64,000 nucleotides of DNA from the NCBI GenBank assembly GCA_028023455.1, contig JAQFVV010013345.1:62001-126000 (forward strand), in the 5' to 3' direction. A model generated the notes under the pieces. It saw nothing but the letters and a program-made list of their open reading frames with translations, did not search any database and was not told where the DNA came from. Shown here in pieces: positions 48,478 to 61,459 of this stretch. The DNA comes from Epiperipatus broadwayi (taxonomy: Eukaryota; Onychophora; Udeonychophora; Euonychophora; Peripatidae). The stretch's first letter is position 1; each line of letters starts with the position of its first letter. Both the position numbers and the translations under genes were made by a program.

Positions 48478-48879
48478 TTATGAAACTTTATTTTTATAGC
48501 ACAAATAAAAACTTCAATTTGAAAATTTTTCAGGTGAAAAATATTGCTAATTCACTTAAAATATTAGAAATAGCTCCAAAACATAATGAAACATCAGTAC
48601 ATTTCTTTTCTTTATGACTCAGTTTTCTGAAATTTTTTGACTTATTTCTTTAGTATTGAATAATCCCATAGAATTTCTAAATTTTATTAGCATGTAGCTT
48701 GAAATTCATCTTATTGTTTTCCAATTTTTCAAGCCTAATATATTGTATATGTATATGTATAATATAATTAATGATGTCAACATCATAAAAATATACTAAT
48801 ATTAAATATATATTGAAAAAATACTATGTAATAGCCAAGTTAAAGCTCATCTGCCATCTCCAGTAGTGTGTGTGTGTAT

Positions 48880-49035
48880 ATATACTGTACCAGTCAAAAC
48901 ATGTTTATCCATCTATCATAAGGTGGAACTCAAAAATGTACTTCAAAGCCAGTCATGCCTGAGATTTAGGTCAGGGACCAGCCTGGATTCGAACCCACTC
49001 TCTAAGCCCCAGTTCTAACACCTAAAAAATAACAT
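48880..49035 (-). repeat. SINE-like sequence with consensus B box
   Basis: On the minus strand, GTGGGTTCGAATCCAGGCTG (about 48999-48980) holds a perfect B box (GGTTCGAATCC). An upstream segment with TTAGAACTGGGGCTTAG may be a decayed tRNA body. A second B-box-like word, AGTTCAAATCC, lies near 49180-49170 (minus). Confidence 0.45.
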
Positions 49036-49039
49036 AATT

Positions 49040-49780
49040 GTGATGGCACATGAGAATTAATTTTAATCCAGCCTACTAGAAAAGTGGAGAAGACAATGAG
49101 ACATCTATTCTATGACTTAACTAAAATATATATATACGCATGGCTGTATGTTTGGAAGTGGAGAAAAAGGGATTTGAACTACTCAAACAAGTTAAATAAT
49201 AAAAATTAGTTTAATATAATGACAAAATATTTACATACATTTATAAATTAATTGCAAACATTAGAATGTGTTTGAATGAGCAAGCAGTAGATGATTACAC
49301 AAGTGTCATTCACGCTATTATTTCTCATATGCTCTTTATTAGCTAAATAATATATTATAAATAAGTACACATCTTTGGTGGGTCCAATATTAAGATGTCA
49401 ATCGATTATTAGAAAGAATTTACATAAAATTGCTATTAACGCTTACATAGTGACTAACATTTTTTCGGGGAGCATTCTGAGATTCATTACGAATATAATA
49501 CAAACTATTTTCACACCATTATGGTCATGAAACTAAATAAAATTCATTTGAAAACATATTTGATTATATGACAAAATACTTAATGAAACTTCTTTTAATT
49601 AACGCTGGTAAGAAGAACGCTTTATTTTCCCCAAGGCATATAGATACTCTTAAATACAGAAATAAGTTACGATGGTGGGATTGTATAAGACTGAAGTAAA
49701 TTTAATTAATAAAACTAGAAGTAGTTGGCATTTATATATATATATATATTAAGCAGAGCACAATTTTAATATTAGAGCAT
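49040..49780. other. AT-rich DNA, nothing recognised
   Basis: Apart from the B-box-like word near 49175 and a (TA)n tract at about 49734-49750, nothing could be supported. Confidence 0.5.
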
Positions 49781-49784
49781 TAAA

Positions 49785-50120
49785 ACTGGGTCATGAAGCA
49801 AAAGAAATAATAATACGAAGAAGTTTGCGGTGCTGACATAATAACCAAGAAATAACAGGAAAAGTCATGTTTCTGGATGAAATATGAAGTCTAAGACCCT
49901 CTTCTTGGATAGTGCTTAGAGAAAAGTGGATAGGCATGCCATGGATGTAGCCGACGTGCAGGCTTTTTGTACGAAGAAAGTGGATAGGCATATCGTGTGC
50001 CAGACTTAGGGAATCAGCACCAGAGGCCTTTTTATATGAAATAAATGGTCCTGGGGAGGTCAACTATCCCCAGGACAAGGCTTGAAAAGAAATCTATGGT
50101 TTGAACTTGTCACAACCCCC
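49785..50120 (-). other. G/C-richer block with a 90-codon ORF, unknown
   Basis: The minus-strand ORF 50063-49791 is 90 codons long and contains the word MPIHF twice (HDMPIHFLRTKSLH and GMPIHFSLST), coming from a DNA duplication (GTGGATAGGCAT at about 49926 and 49980). The start region is palindromic (GTCCTGGGGA and TCCCCAGGAC, about 50048-50076). I recognise no family. It could be a fragment of an unknown repeat. Confidence 0.3.
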
Positions 50121-50285
50121 AGATTAGAAGATTAGAAGCATGTAATATATATACAAAGATAGGCCGAGTGTTAGTAACGCAGTAATGATAAATGTCACTA
50201 ACAACATTGAATAAGTTTTACTACTTTAAAAATAAATGTCCCTAGTTTGAATACCATAATTTAGACAAATAATACGCTATGCAGT

Positions 50286-50317
<32 letters not shown>

Positions 50318-53300
50318 TTTCCCTAATACATTAAGATTTTATTTAGTAAAAGAAACATTAAGATTTACCCCCTTCCCTTTTCTACTATTTAAGATAATTC
50401 AATCCCACCTTCATGGATTTTACAACAACTGAGAATATTTAAGCTTATGATATTTTAAGAGTATGGAAAAACAAAAGAAAGCTAGCAGTTATAGAAAACA
50501 ATTAATAGGTCACCTTTTCAAAAATGAATAAATAATATCTTTAAATTTCAAAGCGTTAATTAGCCTAAGTTCTGGATTCACCCCAGGTAAAATCCAGATT
50601 TAAACAAATAAATTTTTACACTAAAGCATAAACAAAATGTTGACATAAAAACAATCTGGTGAGTGCATTAATTAATAATGCATTATATTTTAAGGGGATG
50701 TTAATAACCTTGATTCATAAAGGTTTACTTAAAAAGAAAGAAAAGATTTTAGAAATTCAACTTGTCAGATTGTTTGAGATTGGCATATTAATAATAAAAT
50801 AGACATATGAAATCAAGTAATAAATAACTATAAATAAATGACCACACCAAAATTAAAGAAAGTTAGAACATATGAGAGAGAATTAAATTTATATAAATTA
50901 TTTGAGAGCAATTTACATATTAGAAACATTACAAAATTAAATTATACATTAGGAGAAATTGATAGTAGTGTTTGAGACTAGCTAGGCAAGCTAGATTTAG
51001 TTTCAATGGTGGCAGTTTGAAATAATTTACCTTGCACCATTTTAAGAGTCCATATTAAAAAGTCCAGCTCATGCATGGCAGTTCTTATGTGATAGCAAGC
51101 TTTTATTCAACATTCTAAAGTTCTCCATTGGGCTTTTACTTCATTTCATGGGAGCATAATCACATGGTGGTGGCAGATAATCCTCATGAGTCAGAAAGGC
51201 GATGAGCTTTCTATGCTTACATTTTAAACCAGCTTGGATTATGTTTACTGCAGTTCTTTCAATACTAGCTAATCTGTTTTGATTTAAAATCCGTCCATTT
51301 TATACTCTGCTTAGGTATTTGAAGAATGCTTTCAATTACTTAGTTTTAGCTTAAATTCTAATCTTTAATCTAACAGAAATTTTACACATCTTTGTCCATT
51401 GTTTTTGAAAGATGCAACTGTAAGATAATGTTTAAAAATAAATTCAAATCTGTTTCCAGATTAGAAATAGATTTGACAAAATGTTTATAACAAAAGAAAA
51501 TCTTTAATCTTAATCCCCATTTTATTTTAAGTAAAAACTTTAATTAAAATACCTTCCCCAGATTAAAACAACAGTATTTCCAACCCTTTAATTATTTTTG
51601 GACAATTAATGGTTGCATCTTCCATCTTGGATTTTATAAAATACAGTTTAATAGGGGGGGTAAAAAGAAAAAGTTGTATAAATGACATATAATAAAATAT
51701 TTACAAAAAATCAATATTTTATTAGTAAGTTTTTTTGCTCCTATATACATATTTGAGCTGCACCTATATACTTTAATAAAAAAAAATACTAATAATTAAT
51801 AAAAAAGAATTAATAATAATTAAAAAAACATATGTTATTGAAACTTTAAAATTTTATAACTTAGGTGTGCATCTCAAATATATATATATACAACAAAAGG
51901 AGTGGGATGGAATATAGGATTTGAATACAGGTTAATAGATGGAACCATGAAGCTCTCTATCTTAAGCTAAGATTGACTGCTTCAATACACACACATAATT
52001 GTTGAATTTTTGTGATAATTTATTTTAGATTTAGTTTGGACAATATCAAGATATATGAGTATGATATTGTTTAAGCATATCAGATATGAAAGAATATATA
52101 TATTTGTTTTTTGGAATATATGCTTTTATTTAGAGATATTTTTTGTTAGAAATAGAATTTCATGGGACTAAATGAATTTATAAAATGCATTTTTAATTAG
52201 GAATGATTACAATTACTAAATTATTCTGTTTACAGTTATCCAATAATCTATAGATGGTTATAATTTAGTTGACTCTAAACAAAATGAAAGCATTGATAAA
52301 TCTATTAGTGAAATGTTATATAGGTTGTAATAGTTTACATAAAACTACTTTGGATAGGTATTTTTTTATCATTGATTGCAGTAATCACTTTTTTTAATTC
52401 TCACCATTTTGTTGGTTGTTTTTTTTTGCTGAGCAGATATTATTAATTGTACATAAATATTATTTTAATTTATTATAAAAGACATTTAAAAAACAGAATG
52501 ACACTTGCTATATTATAGATATCTAGCAAGATGCAAGAAAGACAATGAAATTTAAGAATTATACTACACTATTCGGTTAAATTTTATGAACCAATAGCTA
52601 TCAAGATTATTAATCCTAGCAAATTATTCTAGTATCATATTTCTTATCCATCCAAAAAATATTACTTATTTGAACCAAACGATGCTGCAATTATTTTTTA
52701 TTAACAGCTATCAGTACTGGAACTAGGAACATTATTAACACTTAACACTTTTTTGTGCATCTTATCAGAGAAATTTCTATAAAACAGTTCAGACTTTGCT
52801 TCAGAAAGTTTCTTTTAAGTTTAATTTTGATTTGCATGAGTTTTTTAAAAAATGATTTAGTAAACTCAAATCAAATATATTTTTCAAGCATTTCTATATA
52901 CTGCTTCAGTTTTCTTTGCAATAATATATTTTCATTTGTTCCTGTAGCACAATCATTAAGCTATAGAATCTGCTTTATAAAACTATATATATGAAAGATT
53001 TCTTTTTCAGATGCTCACTTGTGAATTACAGTAATTTTGGAACATTATATCTTTTATTTGAAAATTCTTTTACTAATATCTTACATCTTTCTCAATATTT
53101 CTTTTATGAGATAGAATGCACATATATTTGTTTTATTAATTGTTTTAATTGTAAAAAAAATTGGAAAAAGACTAAATAAAGTGAAGTGTAGCTATGGTAA
53201 TGGATTTTGGCTAGTGATTTAATTGTGAATTGGTCAGTTTAGTTTTATATATTGAAACAGGCATGTTGTTTCATGTATATGTTTAGCAGATCCCCCTCAA

Positions 53301-54509
53301 ATTAAAATGACATAGATTAAAATCAAGTCAGACTAGTAATATTTTTAAAAAAGACTAATAATATTTTTTTTTTTAAAAAAAAAAAAAGATAACAAATAAT
53401 GAAATTTGACTGCAATTAAAATGATAATTTGTTAATTCATAACGATTTGGTCAAATGAAAAAGAAATCAAACAGATTTATAGTGCAATTAAAAAGAGAAA
53501 AAAATGTAATTTTTATTACAACTACTAAGTTAAAAGGCAATTAAATGGAATCAGAATGAAGAAAACTTTTAAGGCAGAATAACTGTAGTATATAATGAAT
53601 GGTGTCAAGTCACTGTGCCACAAACAAGACAATTTAAATTTTGAAAACACATGACAGATAATTGAAAATAATCACTAATTAAAAGTCTGTTCTTGCCAAA
53701 GAGAAAATATCCAATGATATAGGGAATTAAAAAATGTGGACAAGGATAAAAAATGTTGCTACCAATGGGAACAAAAGGGCATATGAGGTGAATCCATTGG
53801 TCAGAGAGAAAAAAATATAAATAGGTTGCAAAATCGTTAGAAATTATTAATTGATTCAGAGATACAAGATTTAGCTACTAGACTACTAAAAAAGTGATTT
53901 AATGGAACCATCAAACAGCCTAATAAAAAATCATCCTAATATGATTTTGGGCTAGACTACTTGTTCTCTCTCCATCTGAAAAACATGTGAATCTCTAAGC
54001 CTTGCCTAGAAGTTTTAACCATTCAGTTTCAAGACAGACTCTCAGTTATTTATAAATTCAGTAATAAATGAAAACATGTATTTAGAGGTAAGCAATTAGA
54101 AATGATTTATAGCTATTAATTTTTATAAAACAAAAGTGAAAATTTTATATTATTAGTCTTAAAAAAAAGTTTTCACAATCACTTATTAACTTTAGTCAAA
54201 AGTTGATGATAGTTTTTTTTTATCTTTATTTAAAAATGAAAACAAAAAATAAAATTTATTATTTAATTATAAACACTTACACACATATATATGTGTTATA
54301 TATTTCATTAGTTAAATATCAGTTATTTTATAAAATTTAAGATATGTTCAAATAATAGAAATACTTCTAATAATAATTGTAATAGTTATTTCAAATGAAC
54401 CAGCTAAATGGAAATGTCAATTACAAAAATCAAAAATATGATAAAAATAATAAAATGCTATATTTAAATGAGACATTTATTTTATATTGTGCTATGTATA
54501 TGAATTGTA
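50121..54509. other. AT-rich DNA with microsatellites
   Basis: A compound (TA)n(GA)n tract lies at about 50286-50318, and (TA)n near 51880. The block 51000-51280 is richer in G/C but has no open frame. The rest shows no coding potential or repeat structure that I can support. Confidence 0.5.
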
Positions 54510-54784
54510 ATAAACTAAAGATCAGCATTTCAAGCTAATGTACATGCACTTTATGAATCTTAATAATAAATGACTACTTTCATTTCCAACACAAGCACTG
54601 GAAATGAAAGCATTTCCAGTGCTTAAGATTTGCCCATACTTAAGCATTTGGGTTGAAAAATTAGGTGGATTCATTCTATTCTTGTGCAAAAACTTTATCT
54701 TGTGTTGAAAATGAAAGTATTTATTTATTATTAAGATTCATGAAATGCATGTACATTAGCTTGAAATGCTGATCTTTAGTTTAT
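54510..54784. mobile_element. MITE, 275 bp, TA-flanked
   Basis: Long arms begin ATAAACTAAAGATCAGCATT and GCTTGAAATGCTGATC...TTTAGTTTAT and run about 87 bp (54510-54596 against 54699-54784). TA borders both sides (54508-54509 and 54785-54786), as with Tc1/mariner-type insertions. Between the arms lies a perfect 12-bp hairpin, GCACTGGAAATG/CATTTCCAGTGC with loop AAAG (54595-54622). No transposase is present. Confidence 0.85.
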
Positions 54785-55154
54785 TAAAATGCTATATTGA
54801 AACAGTAACATTTGCTTTATAAATCTGCATTTCACCTTCTCTCACTTCTTTCCTATCCTCATACCCAAGTTTAAACCCCAATTTATCATAGTGTCTGTAT
54901 TGCTGTTTATATGCCAAAATCCTGATTAAATTAGATCACGAATGTATAAATGCTTGTGATATATATAATTTTAAAACCATAACATTAATAATTTATCAAT
55001 TGCATATATGTACACGTATACATATTCATTTTAAAAAGTAGGTCATGTAAGTTGTATTTACACACATGCTGTGATAATATATTTTAAAACTTAAATAATA
55101 GTTTTGGTATTTAAATCTATTTTATTTAAATCTAATTTATTTTAGAAATATTAC

Positions 55155-55990
55155 ATTCTATATAAAGTGCAGATAGTTAGTTGAAATTAAATTAAAAGGC
55201 TGCAAACCTTTCGTGCTTATTATAATACTTATCTGACAGCCAATCAGATGTTATGATGACTGAATAATGATCAAACCATAAACGCAGGACAGAGAATTTT
55301 ACAAGAAAAGGGCAGTCCTCTTCTTTACTTATCTTTCTATATATCTAAGCCAGTCTGAAGTATATAGGTTTGAAAGTGTGAAGCTTTAAATATCTTCACA
55401 TTTAACTCACTGAGTCTAAATTACAAACATACAGTGCAAAATCCTATGATTTACTATGCAGTAGTTTTTAGATGTTATAACTTGCAGTAACGTATCTAAA
55501 TAATATTTATTTTATATAAAGCGCAGATAGTTAGTTTACGGGTTGATCATTATTCGGACAGCCATCATAACATCTGATTGGCTGTCAGATAAGTATTATA
55601 ATAAGCACAAAAGGTTTGCAGCCTTTCAATTTAATTTCAACTATCTGCGCTTTATATAAAATAAATATTATTTGCATACGTTACTTCAAGTTATAACATC
55701 CAAAAACTACTGCATAGTAAATCATAGGATTTCATGCTGTATGTTTGTAATTTAGACTCAGTGAATTAAATGTGAAGATATTTACAGCTTCATGCTTTCA
55801 AACCTAAATACTTCAGACTGGCTTAGATATATAGAAAGACAAGAAGAGAACCACCCTTTTCTTGTAAAATTCTCTGTCTTGTGTTTACGATTTGATCATT
55901 ATTCAGACAGCCATCATAACATCTGATTGGCTGTCAGATAAATATTATAAGCATGAAAGATCTTTCAATTTAATTTCAAATATTACATTC
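55155..55990. repeat. Large nested palindrome
   Basis: Outer arms 55180-55532 and about 55630-55980 are inverted copies of each other. The loop between them (about 55542-55648) is itself another inverted copy of the outer 95 bp of the left arm, so that segment occurs three times: 55180-55275 in one direction, and 55542-55648 and 55889-55978 in the other. The word TATATAAAG(T/C)GCAGATAG occurs as a direct repeat at 55160 and 55514 and inverted near 55640-55660. The three-copy segment has its own palindrome, GACAGCCA...TGGCTGTC. No ORF. It probably arose from inverted insertion of one MITE-like repeat into or beside another copy. Confidence 0.88.
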
Positions 55991-56659
55991 GTAATATTTG
56001 TTTTCATTTAATCTAATATAATTTTTAATCATAAATAGATTTAAACATTTGGAATTTAAGAAGTAAATAATTTTATTGTTTTTAGATTTCACTACAAATT
56101 TTATGTAAAAAGTAAATGAGGGTTGGGAAGAGAACAATAGGCTTAATTAATTAAATTTGGTAAAATGCATTAGTGGCTTAAATATTTGACCATTAAGATA
56201 AACAACAGATGTCCACTCAGGTATTTTTTAATTAAAATATTGTTAAAACAAAATTAAAGTTCCAATCTGAATATCTTAAAAGTAAAACTAATTATAATAT
56301 CCGTTTTTAGATGTTCGGATAAGTGCAGCTTTTATTTTTGCATCTATTTTTGTTTCTAGATTGATTGCCGCAGGGTAGTTCTATTGTACACTCTATTGGT
56401 ATATATAGGGCTGATTTTATTAATTGATATGATAGGCTTTTCTAATTATTATATATCATTTGCTTTTCTAATTAGTAGAATCTATTGTGAGTTCCCTTGC
56501 TTTAAATATATTATATTGTTCTTAATATTTTGCCTTTAACCCATTAGCTGAGTTATTATTTTAAACTTATTCAGTTGAATTCATGGCTGAATATATTATT
56601 TTGAGAATTTATTATCACTGAATTAAGTGAAACTATATATACCAAGAGGCCAAACTCAC
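55991..56659. other. AT-rich DNA, nothing recognised
   Basis: No coding sequence. Contains many TAAT/ATTA words, which is expected from its base composition. Confidence 0.5.
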
Positions 56660-56906
56660 CTTAATTTTCAACAAGTTCATATATTTTGATACCAGCCTTT
56701 GCTAATTGCAAATAGAATGTCTGAATAAGCCAGCGGGAAGGCTCTCTTTCTTCTCAGAATGGCCAACTTGTGGCATATCATACCATCAGATGCCTCATAC
56801 CTATTATAAACTGCCACTGCTGCTGAAAATGTGTCAAATTTGATCATGGACCAAGAATCTGCCACATCAAGATCAATGCTGCTTAACTTCCATTAAAATC
56901 CTCCAG
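56660..56906 (-). other. Candidate spliced exon without full-length frame
   Basis: On the minus strand, a pyrimidine tract (TTTTTTCTCCTGTTGACTTTAG) ends at 56907 and a consensus donor (AAG|GTGAGT) follows 56660, giving a 247-nt exon richer in G/C than its flanks. No frame is open through it. The longest, with DVADSWSMIKFDTFSAAVAV and ILRRKRAFPLAYSDILFAIS, stops about 25 nt before the donor. It could be a non-coding RNA or UTR exon, or a decayed coding block. Its orientation matches the candidate exon at 40.4 kb. Confidence 0.25.
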
Positions 56907-59900
56907 CTAAAGTCAACAGGAGAAAAAATGTGCACAGACTGCCCAACTGATATGAGGTAACCTCAATTAACCCAAGAGCTCTTGTGTTGTATTATATTTC
57001 CCTTAATGCCAGCTAAATTTTAAATATATATTTTATTATAAAACTGCACAATTCTATAAAATATTTGTAATTTCATTTGTGTGCTTTTCTCTCTATCATT
57101 GTGTTGATATTTTTCTATTTTGCTAATTTATCTTTATGTCTTTCATTATGGTAGTGTGCTTAGATAGTCATCGAATGAGCAAATTATTTCTTTTCCCTAT
57201 TATTAGAATGCCACCATATTATTGTGGATAAATTGTATAACTGACCCCTTATTAAATGTCTTATAAAATTGTTTGTTTGAAGGCTACTTTATTTTATTAA
57301 TCTTTTAAATGCTTATGTCTTTTAAGAAACGTGTATTTCCCATTCTTTTTCTATAATGCAAGGATATGTGCAAAATTAATAATTGAACTATATAATACAG
57401 AGAACTGCATAATTACATATAATCATATGAATCCCTGTTTAATCATGCATTCCCCTCCATTTTCTTACCTAAAATAACTTATTTTATTGTAATGATAGCA
57501 TAATTTGTAAACATTAAAGTTGAAGTCAAGAATGTGTGGACCATCTTCAAATTATTTAGGAATTGATTAAGTGCTTTTGCTTAATTAGAATCATCCTTTT
57601 ATATATTCATTTATGTTTTATATTATGTGTTATCAGTGTAGGTATACTGGTTATTTTGAGGTCTGGCAACTTACAGCTCAGACCATTCCATCTCCTTCTT
57701 GCAGTTTCCAGAGTGTTTGCACTAGAAAGCCATACCTGGGAGTTTTAAGCCTAAGTAACTCAGCCACAAAGTTTCATTATATGATGCCAGACTCGGACTG
57801 ATTGTTATCATGGTGAGACGTTATCCCATCTGCTTTATTTTATTTTACAAAGCAATGTGGTTTCAATGTACCACACTCTATTCTGAACATTAAACCTCCA
57901 CTGGTACCATCAATCTCTTTTAATATTAAATGTTAGTATTTCTTTAAATTGCCCACATCTTAATCACTTCCATGTCTCTAGCTCAGCGAGCTTTTATCTG
58001 CACCATTCTTGAATTTAATATAAGTTCTTTTATCAAATATTAAAATCTAATTTAAGAAAACATTTGTTACATTCACTATAGACCTCGTACATCTTTTGAA
58101 ATTAGCCTTTCTTCACCCTATTGTATTTTGCTTAAGCATATTATTATGATATTATCTTGCATTAACCTAAGGTATAGAGAGTATAAATAAATTAACAAGT
58201 CATTAATGTAAATCTGAATGGCATTTCATTAAATTTATTTCAAATCTATATTTTAATGAATTAATGGCACGGACTGGCTTATACAGACAATGCCATTTTT
58301 ATATTGTTCAGTAAATAAACTTATGGAATTTTACTAACTTATTTTGAATATATTATTTTCTGTGATCCACACCTTTACTTCGATCTATTTCTCATCATAT
58401 ATATATATTGTACCATCCATAGTCATTAATTAGCAAACCTAAGAATGTATTTAATATAGAGTCTCTTGCAAGGAAAGACAGAAATGACAAAATGGCTATT
58501 TGATATTGGAGCACAGTGTTAATTTGTCCATGCTCAATATTAATTCTTCTGTGGTATTGTTTATGTCTCTTGCCATATTCCAAAACATTCTAAGTTGCTG
58601 CCTAATTATTATCTCCATGTGATTCTAAAATAATGTAAGGAAGACCTTTGCTCTACTAAAAACATGCTATGCTCTGACTTTATCGTATACTGTTAGGTGA
58701 AACATTGCAAAGGAAGTGACACTGCATATTTTATAAAGAAATATTGTGATACATATTATACCAGGTGGTGTGTTTATGATATCACTGAGGGAGTAAACAT
58801 TTCTATATTTTTTAACTCTTTAATAAAATATAACCTTAAAATATAACTTGGAAACTTTTATATAAAATATATGATATTTATTATTAATTCCTTGCAATTT
58901 ATGTGTTGCTCCACCATGGCCCCATAGGCAGAGAAGAGAGTACTCAAAGAGCAACTGTATCCAAGCCAGAAATACATATGTAAAAATATATCTAACTGAC
59001 CACATTTGAAGGAAACAGATTTCTTCTCGGCTGTTGAATTCAACACCTATCATTCAAAGCACTTTTTTATTTCAGAGTAAACACCAGGCACCAGTTAGCT
59101 ACAGGAACTAATGTATTTTGAATGATGGCAGACTAATTCAATGCCTAAGACATCCCATAACTAGCTCAGTCTATTGTAATACATTCACAAATTATTGCTT
59201 TAACTAGTGGTAAAGAATTGACTGACAAAATTAACTTAAGATAATTTATTTTAATTATATATTTATTATTCTGATTTTTAAATACTTTATAAGAACTAAA
59301 TTAATTTAGACAATAATAATTATGTATACTGACTATGCACACACTCTGAATTCATATAATAAACTATAAGATAACATAAGCATTAAATAATACATGACAT
59401 TCAAACAAATGCATGGAATCAAAAGGTATTCACATACACGACATTTCAAAACACACACGTCAACAGTTCTTTATGCATGCTATAGAGTTCATTATTAATT
59501 GATTCTGGGAGGCTTCAAATTATTGCAATGGCTACTTTAATTAGACATAAGAAAAAGTTATTTATTACCTAGGATTTGAATGTTGACTTCTTGCTGGTTG
59601 TAGCTTCAACTGAATATCTTTCCAACCAGTTGGATGTGAAGTTTTCTTGAGGAAGTTCAATGCTTATTATTCAGTGGCACTATTCTTGGAGACAGTTAAA
59701 TATTCCTGGTGATTTTTCAAATTGTTAGAATGCATCACTTTACCAGGTAAATTGCTGATCTTAATAGACTGAGGGCTGGAGCATGGTCATATGATTCCAA
59801 TGGTTATTAGCTCTGCATTGTCCTGGTAAACACTGATTGATTGATTGATTGAAGAACTTAACTGATTGTAATCTGAACTCAACTGTAATCTGAACTGTTA

Positions 59901-60694
59901 TCCGAACTGATTGTCTGATGAAAAAACTGGGCTATTTATTAAGATGACCTGTTGTCATTTTGATAATTTGTGTTTATACCCACCGGTTATCTCTGTTGTC
60001 AAAATTCCTTCCTTGTTTTTAAATGCATTCCTTTGATAAGCTTTTAATCCTGTTGTTTGAGATATTTTAATTAGTGGCCTTTTTGTGGATTTTGTTTAAC
60101 TTAGTAGCCAATGCAAATTATGTGTTACAATATTTTTTAAGTTTCATATTTCATTACCCATATGCACACATTTTCATATATTTAAAACTAATTCGTTATT
60201 TATGCACATACATATTTCATGTAAAGATTTATATTTTAAGCTTTTCTTTTAAGTTATACTTTCTACCCCCTTCTAATTAATTGATTTTTAACAAACTGTT
60301 TTTTAAAAAAAACTCTTTAAACTTCTTTTATTAAACTTTTAACTTATATGCATAACTCTTTAAACTTTTAACCATTTCTTTAAACGAGGTTTTTATTTCA
60401 ATCATTTTTAGACAAAATTATTATACTGCAATACTTTTATTATTTCTTTATTAATCCTCGCATTATTTATCAGAATTTCATTTCAATAATTTTTAGACAA
60501 AATTTTAATGAATGCTCAATAGCATTACAATATATATATAAAGGAACACTGGACACTTTAAATGAAAACCATGAAACTAAGAACTCTACTTGTGCCCAAA
60601 GAAGATTCTGAAGTCAAAAACATTGTTTGGGTCTTATAAATATCTGCAAGCTTATAAAATACCACAAAATTCATGGTAAAGTATGCAAATATGC
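56907..60694. other. AT-rich DNA with a few G/C-richer islands
   Basis: Islands near 57650-57810 and 58890-59080 and the region 59560-59960 are richer in G/C, with no supported product. A short (TTGA)n tract lies at about 59836-59852, followed by a repeated word TGTAATCTGAACT. These islands may be regulatory or old repeats. I cannot tell which. Confidence 0.4.
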
Positions 60695-60971
60695 GAATTA
60701 TACAATAGTAACTAATATTACTTTTATAAATATTTATTTTATATCAGTATAAAAATGTATCTCGGCTGAATTATACAATTGTAAATGATATTTGTTGTTA
60801 TAAATATTTATTTTATATCAGTATAAATTATTACAGCTAAATTAATATTTGTTCTTATAATTATTAATTACATATTAGTATGAGAATGTATTTCAGTTGA
60901 ATTATACAATTGTTCGTATCATTATTTATATTATATCAATATAAAATTTGTCTTAATTGAATTATAAGAAT
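60695..60971 (+). repeat. Tandem repeat, four units of 59-73 bp
   Basis: Units begin GAATTATACAAT (60695, 60768, 60898; a variant at 60839 and a partial unit at 60958) and contain TTTATATCAGTATAAA. Unit length varies by deletions in the later units. AT-rich and non-coding. Confidence 0.75.
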
Positions 60972-60989
60972 GTACCCATAAAAGCTAAA

Positions 60990-61390
60990 AAAATTTAATG
61001 AAAAAAATAGGTATTTATTTTTAAGTGTTACAAATAAAATCTCATTCAAAGTACAGTTTATTTGATACAATGCCACAGTCTAAATATGTTTTCCATTTTT
61101 TGAAGCAGGCTTGAAACTTTTGCAAAGTGAGGCCTTTTAATACCTTTATTATTTTTCACCTCTTTCAAGTTTGCAAAACGGAGAGAATAAAAAAAGGCAC
61201 ATGGAATGAGATCAAGTGAATATGATAAATGGATATCTGACAAATGCTGTTTTTTTTAAAAAAAATATTTCATACTCAAGACTTTATGCACTAATATAAT
61301 GTTATGATAAAGCTCTTATTCCCCATTTTGTTACAAATCAAGACATTTTCATTTCATCACATCACAGAAATATTTCAAAATTTGTAAATA
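60990..61390 (-). pseudogene. mariner-type transposase, C-terminal relic
   Basis: A single minus-strand frame reads LKYFCDVMK, QNGE, ELYHNIILVHKVLSMKYFF and HLSYSLDLIPCAFF, then RFANLKEVKNN. It lines up with the mariner catalytic end (HHDNAPxH ... HPPYSPDLAPCDFF ... RFANLEEVK). After a frame change come CFKKWKTYLDCGIVSNKLYF and E, matching the terminal CFxxWxxRxxxCIxxxGxYFE block. Two of the three catalytic Asp positions visible here are lost (HHDN reads YHNI; CDFF reads CAFF), and there are several stops and an internal deletion. The N-terminal half is not visible. Confidence 0.85.
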
Positions 61391-61459
61391 AAATGCCTGA
61401 TCATTATGAATTCATTCTCAGTGAGCAATGCTATTTGTGTGTGTGTGTGTATATATATA

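Noticed and set aside
52755-53179. Two hydrophobic plus-strand ORFs (79 and 62 codons)
   Set aside because: The I/L/F/S/Y-rich composition is what AT-rich random DNA gives. No start context, conserved residue or neighbouring gene supports them.
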